Shown piece after piece: positions 1 to 7,538 of a DNA stretch of 64,000 nucleotides; within the stretch, counting starts at the first letter, position 1; each line of letters opens with the position of its first letter. The position numbers were made by a program, and so were the translations under genes. The DNA lies in assembly GCF_046524175.1 (NCBI RefSeq), contig NZ_JBEFZF010000004.1:434001-498000 (forward strand), in the 5' to 3' direction. Below the pieces are notes generated by a model. It did no database searches and was not told the origin of the DNA. It saw only the letters and a list, made by a program, of their open reading frames with translations. The DNA comes from Spongiivirga sp046524175 (lineage in GTDB: Bacteria > Bacteroidota > Bacteroidia > Flavobacteriales > Flavobacteriaceae).

Positions 1-26
1 TCGGCTCTCAAAAACTACAGTTGGGT
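1..26 (+). promoter_or_regulatory. Candidate LytTR direct-repeat site (left half truncated)
   Basis: ACAGTTGGGT at 17-26 matches the LytTR half-site style ACARTTGRGT also found at 552-561 and 2667-2676. The expected partner 21 bases upstream would run over the window edge; its visible end (TCGGC, 1-5) partly matches the TCAGT end of the other two partners, and the 11-base spacer (6-16) resembles theirs. A weak -7 box CATCTTTG sits at 59-66, exactly 42 bases from the half-site start, the same offset as at 594. Inferred to control the DUF2141 gene at 95. Confidence 0.45.
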
Positions 27-83
27 CAACAAGATTACGAAAACTTAAGTATCAAGCGCATCTTTGATGTAAGAAATCTATAA
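1..83 (+). CDS. 3' end of an upstream gene (partial)
   Basis: An open frame entering from the left edge (codons starting at base 3) ends at TAA 81-83 and encodes a tail finishing IKRIFDVRNL. Only about 26 residues are visible, so the family cannot be assigned. The alternating polar/hydrophobic tail would fit a final beta-strand of an outer-membrane protein, but that is a guess. Its last codons also contain the candidate LytTR site and promoter for the DUF2141 gene that starts 12 bases later. Confidence 0.5.
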   Translation, partial: GSQKLQLGQQDYENLSIKRIFDVRNL

Positions 84-94
84 AAATCTAAACA

Positions 95-511
95 ATGAAA
101 AAGCTTTTAACTGCCATTTTGCTTATGGCAATGACATCCTTAAGTTTTGCTCAAGAACAAGGAACCATTATGGTAACTGTGTCCAACGCTTCTTCAGATG
201 AAGGTAAAATATTAGTAGGTCTTTACAAGTCTGAAGATAGTTTTTTGAAGAAAACATTTAAAGGTACTAGTGCTAAAACTGTTGATGGTAAATGTGAGGT
301 ACTTTTTGAAAACATCCCTTTTGGCGAATATGCGGTTTCAATTTTTCATGATGAAAATGACAACAATCGATTGGATACCAATTTTATGGGAATTCCAAAA
401 GAGGATAACGCGTGTTCTAACCAAGCAAAAGGGTTTATGGGACCGCCAAAATACAAAGATGCTAAATTCACGTTAGACAATAATTTAAAGCAAATACTAA
501 TTAAGCTTTGA
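95..511 (+). CDS. DUF2141 domain secreted protein
   Basis: 138 residues with a signal peptide (about 1-19, ending SLSFAQ) followed by one DUF2141 domain filling the rest. The family hallmark HDENDNNRLDTNFMGIP lies near residues 86-102, with a downstream GFMGPP motif. DUF2141 proteins are small exported beta-sandwich proteins of unknown function, common in Bacteroidetes. The ATG at 95 is the only start that gives a proper signal peptide. It lies 78 bases after a LytTR-like half-site, the same distance as the TPR gene from its own site, so co-regulation with the following signalling cluster is inferred. No enzymatic residues are evident. Confidence 0.85.
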   Translation: MKKLLTAILLMAMTSLSFAQEQGTIMVTVSNASSDEGKILVGLYKSEDSFLKKTFKGTSAKTVDGKCEVLFENIPFGEYAVSIFHDENDNNRLDTNFMGIPKEDNACSNQAKGFMGPPKYKDAKFTLDNNLKQILIKL

Positions 512-530
512 TATAGAAATACTTTGGTCG

Positions 531-601
531 ACGGTTCAGTAGGCGAAAATTACAGTTGAGTACTATCTTTTTTTAATCCTGATGAGGTCATCTAAAATTT
601 G
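531..601 (+). promoter_or_regulatory. LytTR-type direct repeat and weak promoter before the TPR-kinase unit
   Basis: ACGGTTCAGT (531-540) and ACAGTTGAGT (552-561) form a direct repeat with a 21-base period, the two-helical-turn geometry described for LytTR proteins. The second copy fits the published half-site pattern [TA][AC][CA]GTTN[AG][TG] exactly. A degenerate -7 box AAAATTTG at 594-601 lacks the leading T of TAnnTTTG, as expected for an activator-dependent promoter. The probable regulator is the LytTR protein encoded at 5014. Confidence 0.6.
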
Positions 602-629
602 TACAAGTAAAATCAAAAAAACATACAAA

Positions 630-1262
630 ATGATAAGAATAGTTATTTTATTAGTGACATTAGTTATAGGCAGTGTAGCTAACATTAATGCTCAGTCTAA
701 GTACGAACAAGGCATGGGCAAAGCATTTGCACTTTGGACAGAGAATAAACCCTTTGAAGCATCTAACGTGTTTGAGCGTATTGCCGAAGTAGAATCAGAA
801 GAGTGGTTGCCACATTATTATATCGCCATGATTAATGCACTCAATTCTTTCGGAGTAACAGACAAAGAAAAGTTGACTTTGCAACTAGAAAAAGCAAAAA
901 AACACATTGAGGAGGCTGAACTTATTTCGCCAAATAATCCAGAAATCATAATTATTAAAGCAACAATTAATACAGCCTGGATCGCCTATGACGGAGCTAC
1001 TTATGGTATGACGTTAAGCATGAAAAATGCTGAGTTATATAAAAAGGCATTCGAACTTGCACCAGATAACCCTAGGGTTGTACTATCTAAAGCCGAGTGG
1101 GATATGGGATCTGCTAGATATTTTGGTCAATCAATAGAACCTTATTGCAAGGATATCGAACGATCCCTTGAACTTTTTGCTACCTTTAAAGCAGAAAGCA
1201 CAATGCATCCCAGTTGGGGGAAAGATCGTGCTAAAGAAGTGCTTAAACAGTGTAAGGGATAA
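630..1262 (+). CDS. Secreted TPR-like protein upstream of the 2TM histidine kinase
   Basis: 210 residues from ATG 630, which opens a clear signal peptide (MIRIVILLVTLVIG...NAQ). The longer frame from 582 would add 16 charged residues ahead of it and begin upstream of the predicted promoter, so 630 is preferred. The mature part is alpha-helical with tetratricopeptide-like segments (alternating small/aromatic residues, KAFELAPDNPRVVLSKAEW near 150-168). Its stop overlaps the kinase start (TAATG), implying translational coupling. An inferred role is a periplasmic sensor or accessory partner of the kinase; nothing catalytic is seen. Confidence 0.75.
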   Translation: MIRIVILLVTLVIGSVANINAQSKYEQGMGKAFALWTENKPFEASNVFERIAEVESEEWLPHYYIAMINALNSFGVTDKEKLTLQLEKAKKHIEEAELISPNNPEIIIIKATINTAWIAYDGATYGMTLSMKNAELYKKAFELAPDNPRVVLSKAEWDMGSARYFGQSIEPYCKDIERSLELFATFKAESTMHPSWGKDRAKEVLKQCKG

Positions 1263-2641
1263 TGACTTTAAAAAGCTTTAAAACACATTTTATCAGGGCC
1301 AATCTTATCGGTGTTGGCGTCTTTATATTATTAGCTGCAATCCAGTATTTTAATGGAAGGACGTATTCGTTAGGTGGAGATTTTATAGAAATATTTGGCT
1401 TTGAAATTGAGTATAATGAGCAATTACTATTCAACATTGTTAGTAACCAAATATACTCAGTTACGCTGTATATGGTGAATATGGTCATTATTTTGACTGC
1501 TATGAGGCACTATGGAAAAGGGCTTTTTACAATAAAGAAAATGTCCTGGTTAATCCCTTTGTCCATTGTGGTAACCATTATAACGGTTTATATACTTAAC
1601 GTTTTCTTATATGTCATAAGATTCAACTATACTTTTTCGGAAGCTTTAGTGAGCCAATCAGCAGGTGATTATATTTTTTCAATTATTGTGACGACAATAA
1701 TTACCAGTATTTTCTACTACATTTTTTATAGAGAGTCGACGCGTAGTGCAAAAGTAAAAGAGCAAAAAATAATCGCTAGAACAGCTTCAGCACAGTTCGA
1801 TGCTTTAAAAAATCAACTAGATCCTCATTTCTTGTTTAATAGCTTAAATGTATTAACCAGTTTAATACATGAAAACCCGGACCAGGCTGAGCGTTTTACC
1901 ACGTCACTTTCTAAGGTATATAGATATGTATTAGAACAAAAAAATAAAGAATTAGTAACTGTAGATGAAGAGTTGAAATTTGCCCAGCTCTATATGTCAC
2001 TTTTGAAAATGCGATTTGAAGATAGTATTGTAGTCGATATTCCTGAAAAAAGCTATAACCCAGAGGCAAAAGTGGTACCACTATCGCTTCAGCTGCTACT
2101 AGAAAATGCTGTAAAGCATAATATGGTAACACCATCGAAAAAGCTTCATATTAAGATTTTTGAAAGAGACGGTGTTTTAATTGTACAAAATAACTTACAA
2201 CCAAAACAGGTGGTTAAAAAAAGTAGTGGAGTTGGATTACAAAATATCAAGCAACGTTACGGATTACTAACCGATCGAGAAGTAAAAATCAATCAAACAG
2301 CAAGGGATTTCGCAGTTGCCATTCCGATGCTGACAAAACAAACAGCAGTTATGAAAACCCAAGAAACATATTTAGAAGATAAAAAATACCTAAGGGTGAA
2401 AGAACGTGTAAAAGCGATTAAAGAGTTTTATATACATTTTTCAATTTATTTGATAATGATTCCATTTTTTATCTGGATAAACTGGATATCGACCAGCTTT
2501 CCGTGGGCAATTTTTCCAATTGTTGGCTGGGGAATTGGTGTTGCCGGCCATGCTATGGAAGCCTTTAATTACAATCCGATACTTGGTAAAAACTGGGAAA
2601 AAAGAAAGATAGAACAGTTTATGGGTGATGATGATTTCTAA
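1262..2641 (+). CDS. LytS-type sensor histidine kinase with C-terminal 2TM domain
   Basis: 459 residues. About four transmembrane helices occupy residues 1-160. A His_kinase domain follows with the phosphoacceptor motif LDPHFLFNSLN (His about 189). A HATPase_c region has N-box LLENAVKHN (Asn about 282) and G-box GVGLQNIKQRY. From about residue 373 the protein carries a complete 2TM domain (KERVKAIKEFY..., two membrane helices, ending NWEKRKIEQFMGDDD), the same module that appears as three separate genes just downstream. LytS-family kinases normally partner LytTR regulators, and one lies at 5014. The start overlaps the previous stop by one base. A kinase with a membrane module at both ends is unusual compared with classical LytS. 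Confidence 0.9.
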   Translation: MTLKSFKTHFIRANLIGVGVFILLAAIQYFNGRTYSLGGDFIEIFGFEIEYNEQLLFNIVSNQIYSVTLYMVNMVIILTAMRHYGKGLFTIKKMSWLIPLSIVVTIITVYILNVFLYVIRFNYTFSEALVSQSAGDYIFSIIVTTIITSIFYYIFYRESTRSAKVKEQKIIARTASAQFDALKNQLDPHFLFNSLNVLTSLIHENPDQAERFTTSLSKVYRYVLEQKNKELVTVDEELKFAQLYMSLLKMRFEDSIVVDIPEKSYNPEAKVVPLSLQLLLENAVKHNMVTPSKKLHIKIFERDGVLIVQNNLQPKQVVKKSSGVGLQNIKQRYGLLTDREVKINQTARDFAVAIPMLTKQTAVMKTQETYLEDKKYLRVKERVKAIKEFYIHFSIYLIMIPFFIWINWISTSFPWAIFPIVGWGIGVAGHAMEAFNYNPILGKNWEKRKIEQFMGDDDF

Positions 2642-2645
2642 GAAT

Positions 2646-2716
2646 ACAATTCAGTAATCAAAATTTACAATTGGGTATAATTACTTTTAAAATAGATGAG
2701 GAATGTGCGAATTTAG
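2646..2716 (+). promoter_or_regulatory. LytTR-type direct repeat and weak promoter before the 2TM gene cluster
   Basis: ACAATTCAGT (2646-2655) and ACAATTGGGT (2667-2676) repeat with a 21-base period and an 11-base spacer closely resembling the spacer at 541-551. A degenerate -7 element GAATTTAG lies at 2709-2716, again 42 bases from the start of the downstream half-site. It precedes the three stand-alone 2TM genes, so these probably form a second transcription unit under the same regulator. Confidence 0.6.
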
Positions 2717-2742
2717 TCCTGTGATCAGAAAAAAATATTAAG

Positions 2743-3099
2743 ATGATAGCGATGGAAAATTTTAAGAATGAAAACAAATATATACGAGCAAAAGAACGAG
2801 TAGAGCAACTAAAAAAGTTCTACGGTAAGCTAGGTACGTATTTAGTAATTATTGCCATGTTAGCCGCCATTAATTATTATACAAATGAATTTAGAAATGC
2901 TTGGTTTTTATGGGTTGCCGGATTTTGGGGACTAGGAATTATTATTGATGCCGGCAAAACCTTTGGGATTAGTCTCCTTTTTGGAAGGAACTGGGAGGAG
3001 CGCAAGATTCGAGAGTTGATGAACGAGGATGATAAAAAAGAAGATAGACCAAGAACTGAGGTTAGCCGAAAAGAAGCTGGGAAAAACTGGTGGGAATAA
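2743..3099 (+). CDS. Stand-alone 2TM domain protein (first of three)
   Basis: 118 residues; the start may be ATG 2743 or ATG 2752 (MENFKNENKYIRAKERV). It has the 2TM layout: a basic amphipathic KERVEQLKKFY stretch, two transmembrane helices (about 30-50 and 58-80), then the conserved tail NWEERKIRELMNEDD, followed by a charged extension ending in NWWE. The 2TM family (PF13239) is common in Flavobacteriia next to LytTR systems and has no established function. It closely resembles the C-terminal module of the kinase upstream, suggesting hetero-oligomerisation through that module (inference). Confidence 0.85.
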   Translation: MIAMENFKNENKYIRAKERVEQLKKFYGKLGTYLVIIAMLAAINYYTNEFRNAWFLWVAGFWGLGIIIDAGKTFGISLLFGRNWEERKIRELMNEDDKKEDRPRTEVSRKEAGKNWWE

Positions 3100-3104
3100 G
3101 TACT

Positions 3105-3434
3105 ATGATGAATAAAGAATATAAACAAAAACACGTCTTAAAACGCGTAAAGGATATTAAAGGATTTTACACGCATTTGGTGGTCTATATTTTAATCAAT
3201 GCCTTACTAACTATAGTACATTTATGGATTGATAGTAAAGGCTATTATGGAGAGAATCCTTATGGGATAAACTACTGGGGAACACCTTTATTATGGGGCG
3301 TTGGTTTACTGATACATGCTTTTAAAGTATTTGGCCTTAGCAATTGGGAAGACAGAAAAATAAAGGAGTTAATGGAAAAAGATAACCTTACCGCCGAATA
3401 TCAAAAAGAAATTGATGAAAGCCGGTGGGAATAA
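3105..3434 (+). CDS. Stand-alone 2TM domain protein (second of three)
   Basis: About 110 residues starting MMNKEYKQ (ATG 3105 or 3108, six to nine bases after the previous stop; the longer frame from 3090 would overlap that gene). It carries KRVKDIKGFYTHLVVY, two membrane helices, a GVGLLIHAFKVFG second-helix signature and the family tail NWEDRKIKELMEKD. It ends SRWE, comparable to NWWE in its upstream neighbour. Tight spacing to both neighbours indicates one operon. Confidence 0.85.
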   Translation: MMNKEYKQKHVLKRVKDIKGFYTHLVVYILINALLTIVHLWIDSKGYYGENPYGINYWGTPLLWGVGLLIHAFKVFGLSNWEDRKIKELMEKDNLTAEYQKEIDESRWE

Positions 3435-3446
3435 AAGATCGAGAAA

Positions 3447-3773
3447 ATGAAAAATTATAGTCAGCAAAAATTGGAACGTGCACGTAAGCGTGTTAAGGAC
3501 CTTAGGGGCTTTTACTCTCATGTATTAGTTTATATTATCATTAATATATTCATTGCCATTGGGCACTATATCATTGAGTACAAATATTTTCCAGAACAAG
3601 ACTTTTCGGGATGGAGTTATCTAACTACTCCCATTGGTTGGGGGATTGGATTATTAGTTCACGGTCTATGGGTACATAGAGTAGGATTCAGCTTATTTAG
3701 AAATTGGGAACAGCGAAAAATAGAACAATTAATGAAAGAAGACCAAGAAGATTTTGAAAACTACAAAGGCTAA
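3447..3773 (+). CDS. Stand-alone 2TM domain protein (third of three)
   Basis: 108 residues with the same plan: basic helix ARKRVKDLRGFYSHVLVY, transmembrane helix one, a short exposed loop with FPEQDFSGWSYL, helix two with GWGIGLLVHGLWVH, and the tail NWEQRKIEQLMKEDQ. Twelve bases separate it from the previous gene. Together with the kinase-fused copy there are four 2TM modules in 2.5 kb, diverged enough to be ancient duplicates rather than recent copies. Confidence 0.85.
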   Translation: MKNYSQQKLERARKRVKDLRGFYSHVLVYIIINIFIAIGHYIIEYKYFPEQDFSGWSYLTTPIGWGIGLLVHGLWVHRVGFSLFRNWEQRKIEQLMKEDQEDFENYKG

Positions 3774-3797
3774 TAACTACTAAATAACCAGTCAATC

Positions 3798-4940
3798 ATG
3801 TCATCTATTAAAAGCGTACTTACGTTATTAGTTGTTTTTGGGGTTACTTTTTTCTTAAAAGCCCAAGACGGTTTTATTATTAAAGATGTCACTATTTTTA
3901 ATGGCGAAAATGTACTTTCCAAACGCTCTGTTTTAATCGAAAACGGAAAGATATCATCTATTAAAAAGCGAATACAAAAGAAACTTCCGACTATTGACGG
4001 TAAAGGGAAATTCTTAATGCCAGCATTGACAAATACTCATGTTCATGCATGGATGCCAGGTTTGTTAAACGAAGCAGCAAAATCTGGCGTCCTAAATGTA
4101 CTTGATATGGCAGGAGCTGAACCCTTTCAGCAAATGCTTAAAAACCTAAAAGATAGCACTAATTATGCGCGCTATCGTGTGGCAGGGTACGCTGCTACTG
4201 CTGAAGGTGGACATGGTACTCAGTTTGGTTTTCCTGTGCCAACTCTTGAGAAACCGGAAGATGCAAAACAATGGGTTGCTGATAGAATAAAAGCAGGGGT
4301 AGACCACATAAAAATAATTGTTGAACCATGGCGTCCAACTTTAGATCATGAAACCGTAGCTGCAATTATTAAAGAAGCAAAAGCGAATGATAAAGTGGTG
4401 GTGGTACATGTATCAAAAATGGACGATGGTTATAAAGTATTCAAATCAGGTGCTCATGGTTTGGTTCATATTTGGAGGGATAAAAAAATGAGCGATTCTC
4501 AAATAGCTGAATTAGCCGCAGGTGATTTTTTTGTAATCCCGACCATTTTAGTTGGGTATAAGGCAGTCACTGCAATGGCAAAACGGTCAGAAGAAGAGGC
4601 CCTTAAAAAATTAGAATGGCTCAAAAAAGAAACGAAGCGATTGTATGATGCAGGCATACCTATTTTGGCGGGTACGGACCCTCCTAATGCTGGTATTAAT
4701 ATGGGTACAGATCTTTATAAAGAAATTATCTTTTTTGTAGAAGCGGGTATACCAGCGGTTGATGCTTTACGCTCTGCAACTTCTCTTCCAGCTGATCAGT
4801 TTAGAATGAAAGAATTAGGATATATTAAAGAAGGGTTTGTTGCCGACATGATTTTATTGGATGGCGATCCAACTGAAGATATTCATAATATAAAGAAGAT
4901 TAATACGGTCTGGAAAGCCGGACAACGAGTAAAACGATAA
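3798..4940 (+). CDS. Secreted amidohydrolase (imidazolonepropionase-like)
   Basis: 380 residues: a signal peptide (about 1-23, ...FFLKAQ), then an amidohydrolase-superfamily domain. Metal-ligand motif HVH lies at residues 81-83 (TNTHVHAWMPG), further histidines at VHVSK and HGLVHIW, and the catalytic-type aspartate in AGTDPP near residue 294. The C-terminus has the usual composite sandwich (ADMILLDGDPTEDI). The family hydrolyses cyclic amides, peptides or other C-N bonds; the substrate cannot be read from sequence. It begins 24 bases after the last 2TM gene and may be in the same operon. The loss of the usual cytosolic location points to a periplasmic substrate. Confidence 0.85.
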   Translation: MSSIKSVLTLLVVFGVTFFLKAQDGFIIKDVTIFNGENVLSKRSVLIENGKISSIKKRIQKKLPTIDGKGKFLMPALTNTHVHAWMPGLLNEAAKSGVLNVLDMAGAEPFQQMLKNLKDSTNYARYRVAGYAATAEGGHGTQFGFPVPTLEKPEDAKQWVADRIKAGVDHIKIIVEPWRPTLDHETVAAIIKEAKANDKVVVVHVSKMDDGYKVFKSGAHGLVHIWRDKKMSDSQIAELAAGDFFVIPTILVGYKAVTAMAKRSEEEALKKLEWLKKETKRLYDAGIPILAGTDPPNAGINMGTDLYKEIIFFVEAGIPAVDALRSATSLPADQFRMKELGYIKEGFVADMILLDGDPTEDIHNIKKINTVWKAGQRVKR

Positions 4941-5013
4941 AACACAAAAATATAACTACATCTAATTTTTCTTTTACCTTAAATTTAGATTTTAAAAATT
5001 GGAAATTTAATCA

Positions 5014-5772
5014 ATGAACGTACTAATTATTGAAGACGAAAAACCTGCAGCTCGCCGACTCAACAGAATGCTCGAAAAACTTGGGGTGAATGTAAGTCAG
5101 ATGCTTCACTCTGTAGAAGAATCAATTAACTGGTTTCAAAATAATCCGCATCCTGATCTTATTTTTCTTGATATTCAATTAAGTGATGGATTGTCATTTG
5201 AAATTTTCGATGCTGTCAAGGTCAACAGCGCAATTGTTTTTACCACTGCATTTGATGAATATGCATTACAGGCTTTTAAACTTAACAGTGTGGACTATTT
5301 GCTGAAACCTATTGATAATGAAGAGCTTGAAAATGCAGTTGATCAATTTAAATCTCAAGCACCCAAACCGCAAGATGTTCAGTTAAATTTTGAAGACATC
5401 AAGAAATTACTTAGTGCTAATCCAGTTGAGAGAGACTACAAGAAACGGTTTACGGTTAAGATTGGTCAACATCTAAAAATGATCGCTGTCGACGAGATTG
5501 AATGTTTTTACAGTGAAAATAAAGGCACCTATGCTCATACTACTGATGGCAGAAATTATTTATTAGATACAAGTTTAGAAAACCTGGAAAATGAGCTGGA
5601 GCCCGATACTTTTTTTAGAATAAGCCGTAAATTCTATGTAAATGTAAACGCAATTAAGGATATTATTTCATACACCAATAGTCGACTGCAAATAAAACTA
5701 AATAGTTACAATGAAGCGGAAGTAATAGTAGCTAGAGAACGTGTAAAAGATTTTAAATTGTGGTTGGAATAA
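5014..5772 (+). CDS. LytTR-family response regulator
   Basis: 252 residues: receiver domain (1-115) with acidic pocket EDE near residues 7-9, phosphoacceptor Asp about 53 (LIFLDIQLSDG), conserved Thr and Lys (FTTAFDEYA, LLKPID). A linker is followed by a LytTR DNA-binding domain (about 143-250; IECFYSENKGTYAHT, FFRISRKFYVN). LytTR regulators bind pairs of about 9-base direct repeats spaced two helical turns apart. Such repeats lie before the genes at 95, 630 and 2743, so this protein is the obvious candidate to act on them, phosphorylated by the kinase at 1262. Confidence 0.92.
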   Translation: MNVLIIEDEKPAARRLNRMLEKLGVNVSQMLHSVEESINWFQNNPHPDLIFLDIQLSDGLSFEIFDAVKVNSAIVFTTAFDEYALQAFKLNSVDYLLKPIDNEELENAVDQFKSQAPKPQDVQLNFEDIKKLLSANPVERDYKKRFTVKIGQHLKMIAVDEIECFYSENKGTYAHTTDGRNYLLDTSLENLENELEPDTFFRISRKFYVNVNAIKDIISYTNSRLQIKLNSYNEAEVIVARERVKDFKLWLE

Positions 5773-5866
5773 TAGGCTAAATGTTTTTTGAGATTTGTTT
5801 AGGCGAATGGGTCACCTCTTGAATGTTGAAAATTCCATACATTTAAGTTCACAAAATCAGCCAACC

Positions 5867-6232
5867 ATGAAAGTTCTTAAAATAATAACAGCCATAATTT
5901 TTGGATTGTTTTTACTATTCGGAGCATACAATCACGTAGCGAATCCGGAGTTTTATGCTCCAATGATTCCAGACTTTATCCCAGAAAGTGTGGCAAATAT
6001 TTTAGCCACAATTACCGAGCTCATTGTTGGTGTTTTACTGATCATTCCGAAATACCAAAAATGGGGAGGACTTGGTTTCGCAATTCTTATGTTGGCTTTC
6101 CTTCCAATACATATTTGGGACTTGACGAAAGAACTACCAGCTGTAGGTTCTAAAACCGCTGCTACTATTCGACTAGTTATCCAATTTATTGTTATAGCTA
6201 TAGGATGGTGGATTTATAAGAAATCTAAATAA
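5867..6232 (+). CDS. DoxX-like small membrane protein
   Basis: 121 residues from ATG 5867, giving MKVLKIITAIIFGLFLLFG. The open frame extends upstream only through a TTG at 5795 with non-conserved charged residues, so that extension is rejected. Four hydrophobic helices are visible, with the DoxX-type sequence YNHVANPEFYAPMIPDFIP after helix one and ELIVGVLLIIPKYQKWGG after helix two. DoxX/DoxD-like proteins are quinone-linked or redox membrane proteins in some bacteria, but the role of this subgroup is not established. It begins about 95 bases after the LytTR regulator. Confidence 0.75.
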   Translation: MKVLKIITAIIFGLFLLFGAYNHVANPEFYAPMIPDFIPESVANILATITELIVGVLLIIPKYQKWGGLGFAILMLAFLPIHIWDLTKELPAVGSKTAATIRLVIQFIVIAIGWWIYKKSK

Positions 6233-6254
6233 GTCAAACTTTTTATAACTAGTT

Positions 6255-6578
6255 ATGTGGGAAAAGAAATTAGAAATTTATGATGCGATAGTGGCAAGAT
6301 GTCCAAGGTTTGAACGTAAAGGAAAAAAAATGATCTATACTTCAGCTAACGGGTATATGTTTACTTTGTTGAATAACGCAGGGGAGATTGGCGTTCGTTT
6401 TTCAAAGGAAGTACAGGAAAAGTATTTGAAAGAATTAAATACGACCCTGTATAAATCATATGGTGCAACCATGAAAGGGTATATTCTAATTCCTGAAAGT
6501 ATGTTAGGTGATTTAGATAAAGTTGCAACCTACTTTGATGAAAGCTACGACTATGTAATGACTTTAGAACCAAAATAA
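6255..6578 (+). CDS. Small cytosolic protein, possible TfoX N-terminal-like fold
   Basis: 107 residues, no signal or membrane segment. The order of features (KKMIYTSANGYMFTLLNNAGEIGVRFS, then a lysine-rich helix, then GYILIPESMLGDLDKVATYFDESYDYV) resembles the TfoX/Sxy N-terminal-like domain, in which a nucleotide-free alpha/beta fold precedes a C-terminal helix. The match is by eye only and the protein may simply be a conserved hypothetical. It sits 22 bases after the DoxX-like gene and 18 before the VOC gene, so a small three-gene operon is likely. Confidence 0.6.
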   Translation: MWEKKLEIYDAIVARCPRFERKGKKMIYTSANGYMFTLLNNAGEIGVRFSKEVQEKYLKELNTTLYKSYGATMKGYILIPESMLGDLDKVATYFDESYDYVMTLEPK

Positions 6579-6596
6579 TTTAAAAAATAACCAACC

Positions 6597-6968
6597 ATGA
6601 AATTAGGAGCATTTTCAATAAGTTTAGCAGTAAAAGATATTCATGTATCAAAAGATTTTTATGAAAAGCTAGGTTTTACTGTTTTCGCCGGTGAAATAGA
6701 AAAGAACTATTTAATAATGAAAAATGGAGAGCACTTAGTAGGACTTTTTCAAGGAATGTTTGAAGGTAATATTTTAACTTTTAATCCCGGGTGGGACCAG
6801 AGCGCAAATAAATTAGATGCATTTGAAGACGCACGTGATATACAAAAGGAATTAAAATCGAAAGGAATAGAAATGTCAAAAGACATTGAAGAGGGGACCA
6901 GTGGACCTGCTAGTTTTTTTATGACAGATCCTGACGGTAATGCCATATTGATTGATCAGCATGTCTAA
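6597..6968 (+). CDS. VOC-superfamily (glyoxalase/bleomycin-resistance-like) protein
   Basis: 123 residues composed of two beta-alpha-beta-beta-beta halves: FSISLAVKDIHVSKDFYEKLGF in the first and PASFFMTDPDGNAILIDQHV in the second. The second half carries the DPDGN turn typical of vicinal-oxygen-chelate proteins. Metal positions of true glyoxalase I (His/Glu pairs) are not clearly conserved, so the enzymatic activity is unknown. Last gene of the 5867-6968 group; it ends 15 bases before the convergent DinB-like gene. Confidence 0.8.
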   Translation: MKLGAFSISLAVKDIHVSKDFYEKLGFTVFAGEIEKNYLIMKNGEHLVGLFQGMFEGNILTFNPGWDQSANKLDAFEDARDIQKELKSKGIEMSKDIEEGTSGPASFFMTDPDGNAILIDQHV

Positions 6969-6983
6969 CTAACATTTAAAAGC

Positions 6984-7538
6984 TTATTTTATATCATCGG
7001 TAAAGTGCCTTTTGCCTTTCTTTTGTGCCATTTTCTCTTGAAAGAAAACTTCTGATTGGCCTTTGGGAATTGAAAGTGATTCCCATGTATCACCTAATAA
7101 TTGTTTGCCGATAAATACCATTTGTCCCACGTGATAAGCATAATGGTTCAGTTGTCTGTTCAATGCCTCAATAATAGTATGACCCTCGTTACGAATATAA
7201 ATAAGATCTTCAAGTTGTTTTTCTTCTAAAGGGTTCACTGCATCAAAAACGACCCTCCAGCCGGCTTCCCAGGTTTCTAACAAATGCGATTTACTCTTAA
7301 TAGTATTCTCAAATTCCGTATCACGCTTACGCCATGTTTTTTCACCGTCTTCGGTTAAAAAGTTGGTAAAACGCGACTTCATATTACCAGTCATATGCTT
7401 TACCAAAAGCGCAATACTATTGGTGTCTTCATTAGGTTGCCAGTGAATTTGATTTTCATTAAGTCGCTGAATCACCTTTTCACCTAATAACTTATAATAA
7501 GCAAATTGTTTTTTAGCGCTTGATAGATAACTTGACAT
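6984..7538 (-). CDS. DinB-like protein (DUF1572)
   Basis: 184 residues with the DinB/YfiT four-helix layout: first putative metal histidine in LLVKHMTGNMKSRF and two more in LNRQLNHYAYHVGQ, the three-His site of this superfamily. The family contains thiol-dependent S-transferases and stress proteins; the reaction here is unknown. The ATG directly abuts the stop of the beta-propeller gene (start at 7538, stop at 7539), so the two are co-transcribed from the right. Confidence 0.82.
   Translation of the reverse strand: MSSYLSSAKKQFAYYKLLGEKVIQRLNENQIHWQPNEDTNSIALLVKHMTGNMKSRFTNFLTEDGEKTWRKRDTEFENTIKSKSHLLETWEAGWRVVFDAVNPLEEKQLEDLIYIRNEGHTIIEALNRQLNHYAYHVGQMVFIGKQLLGDTWESLSIPKGQSEVFFQEKMAQKKGKRHFTDDIK

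Noticed and set aside
5795..5866. TTG-extended N-terminus of the DoxX-like protein
   Set aside because: Adds 24 residues with no family similarity; ATG 5867 gives a normal membrane-protein start.
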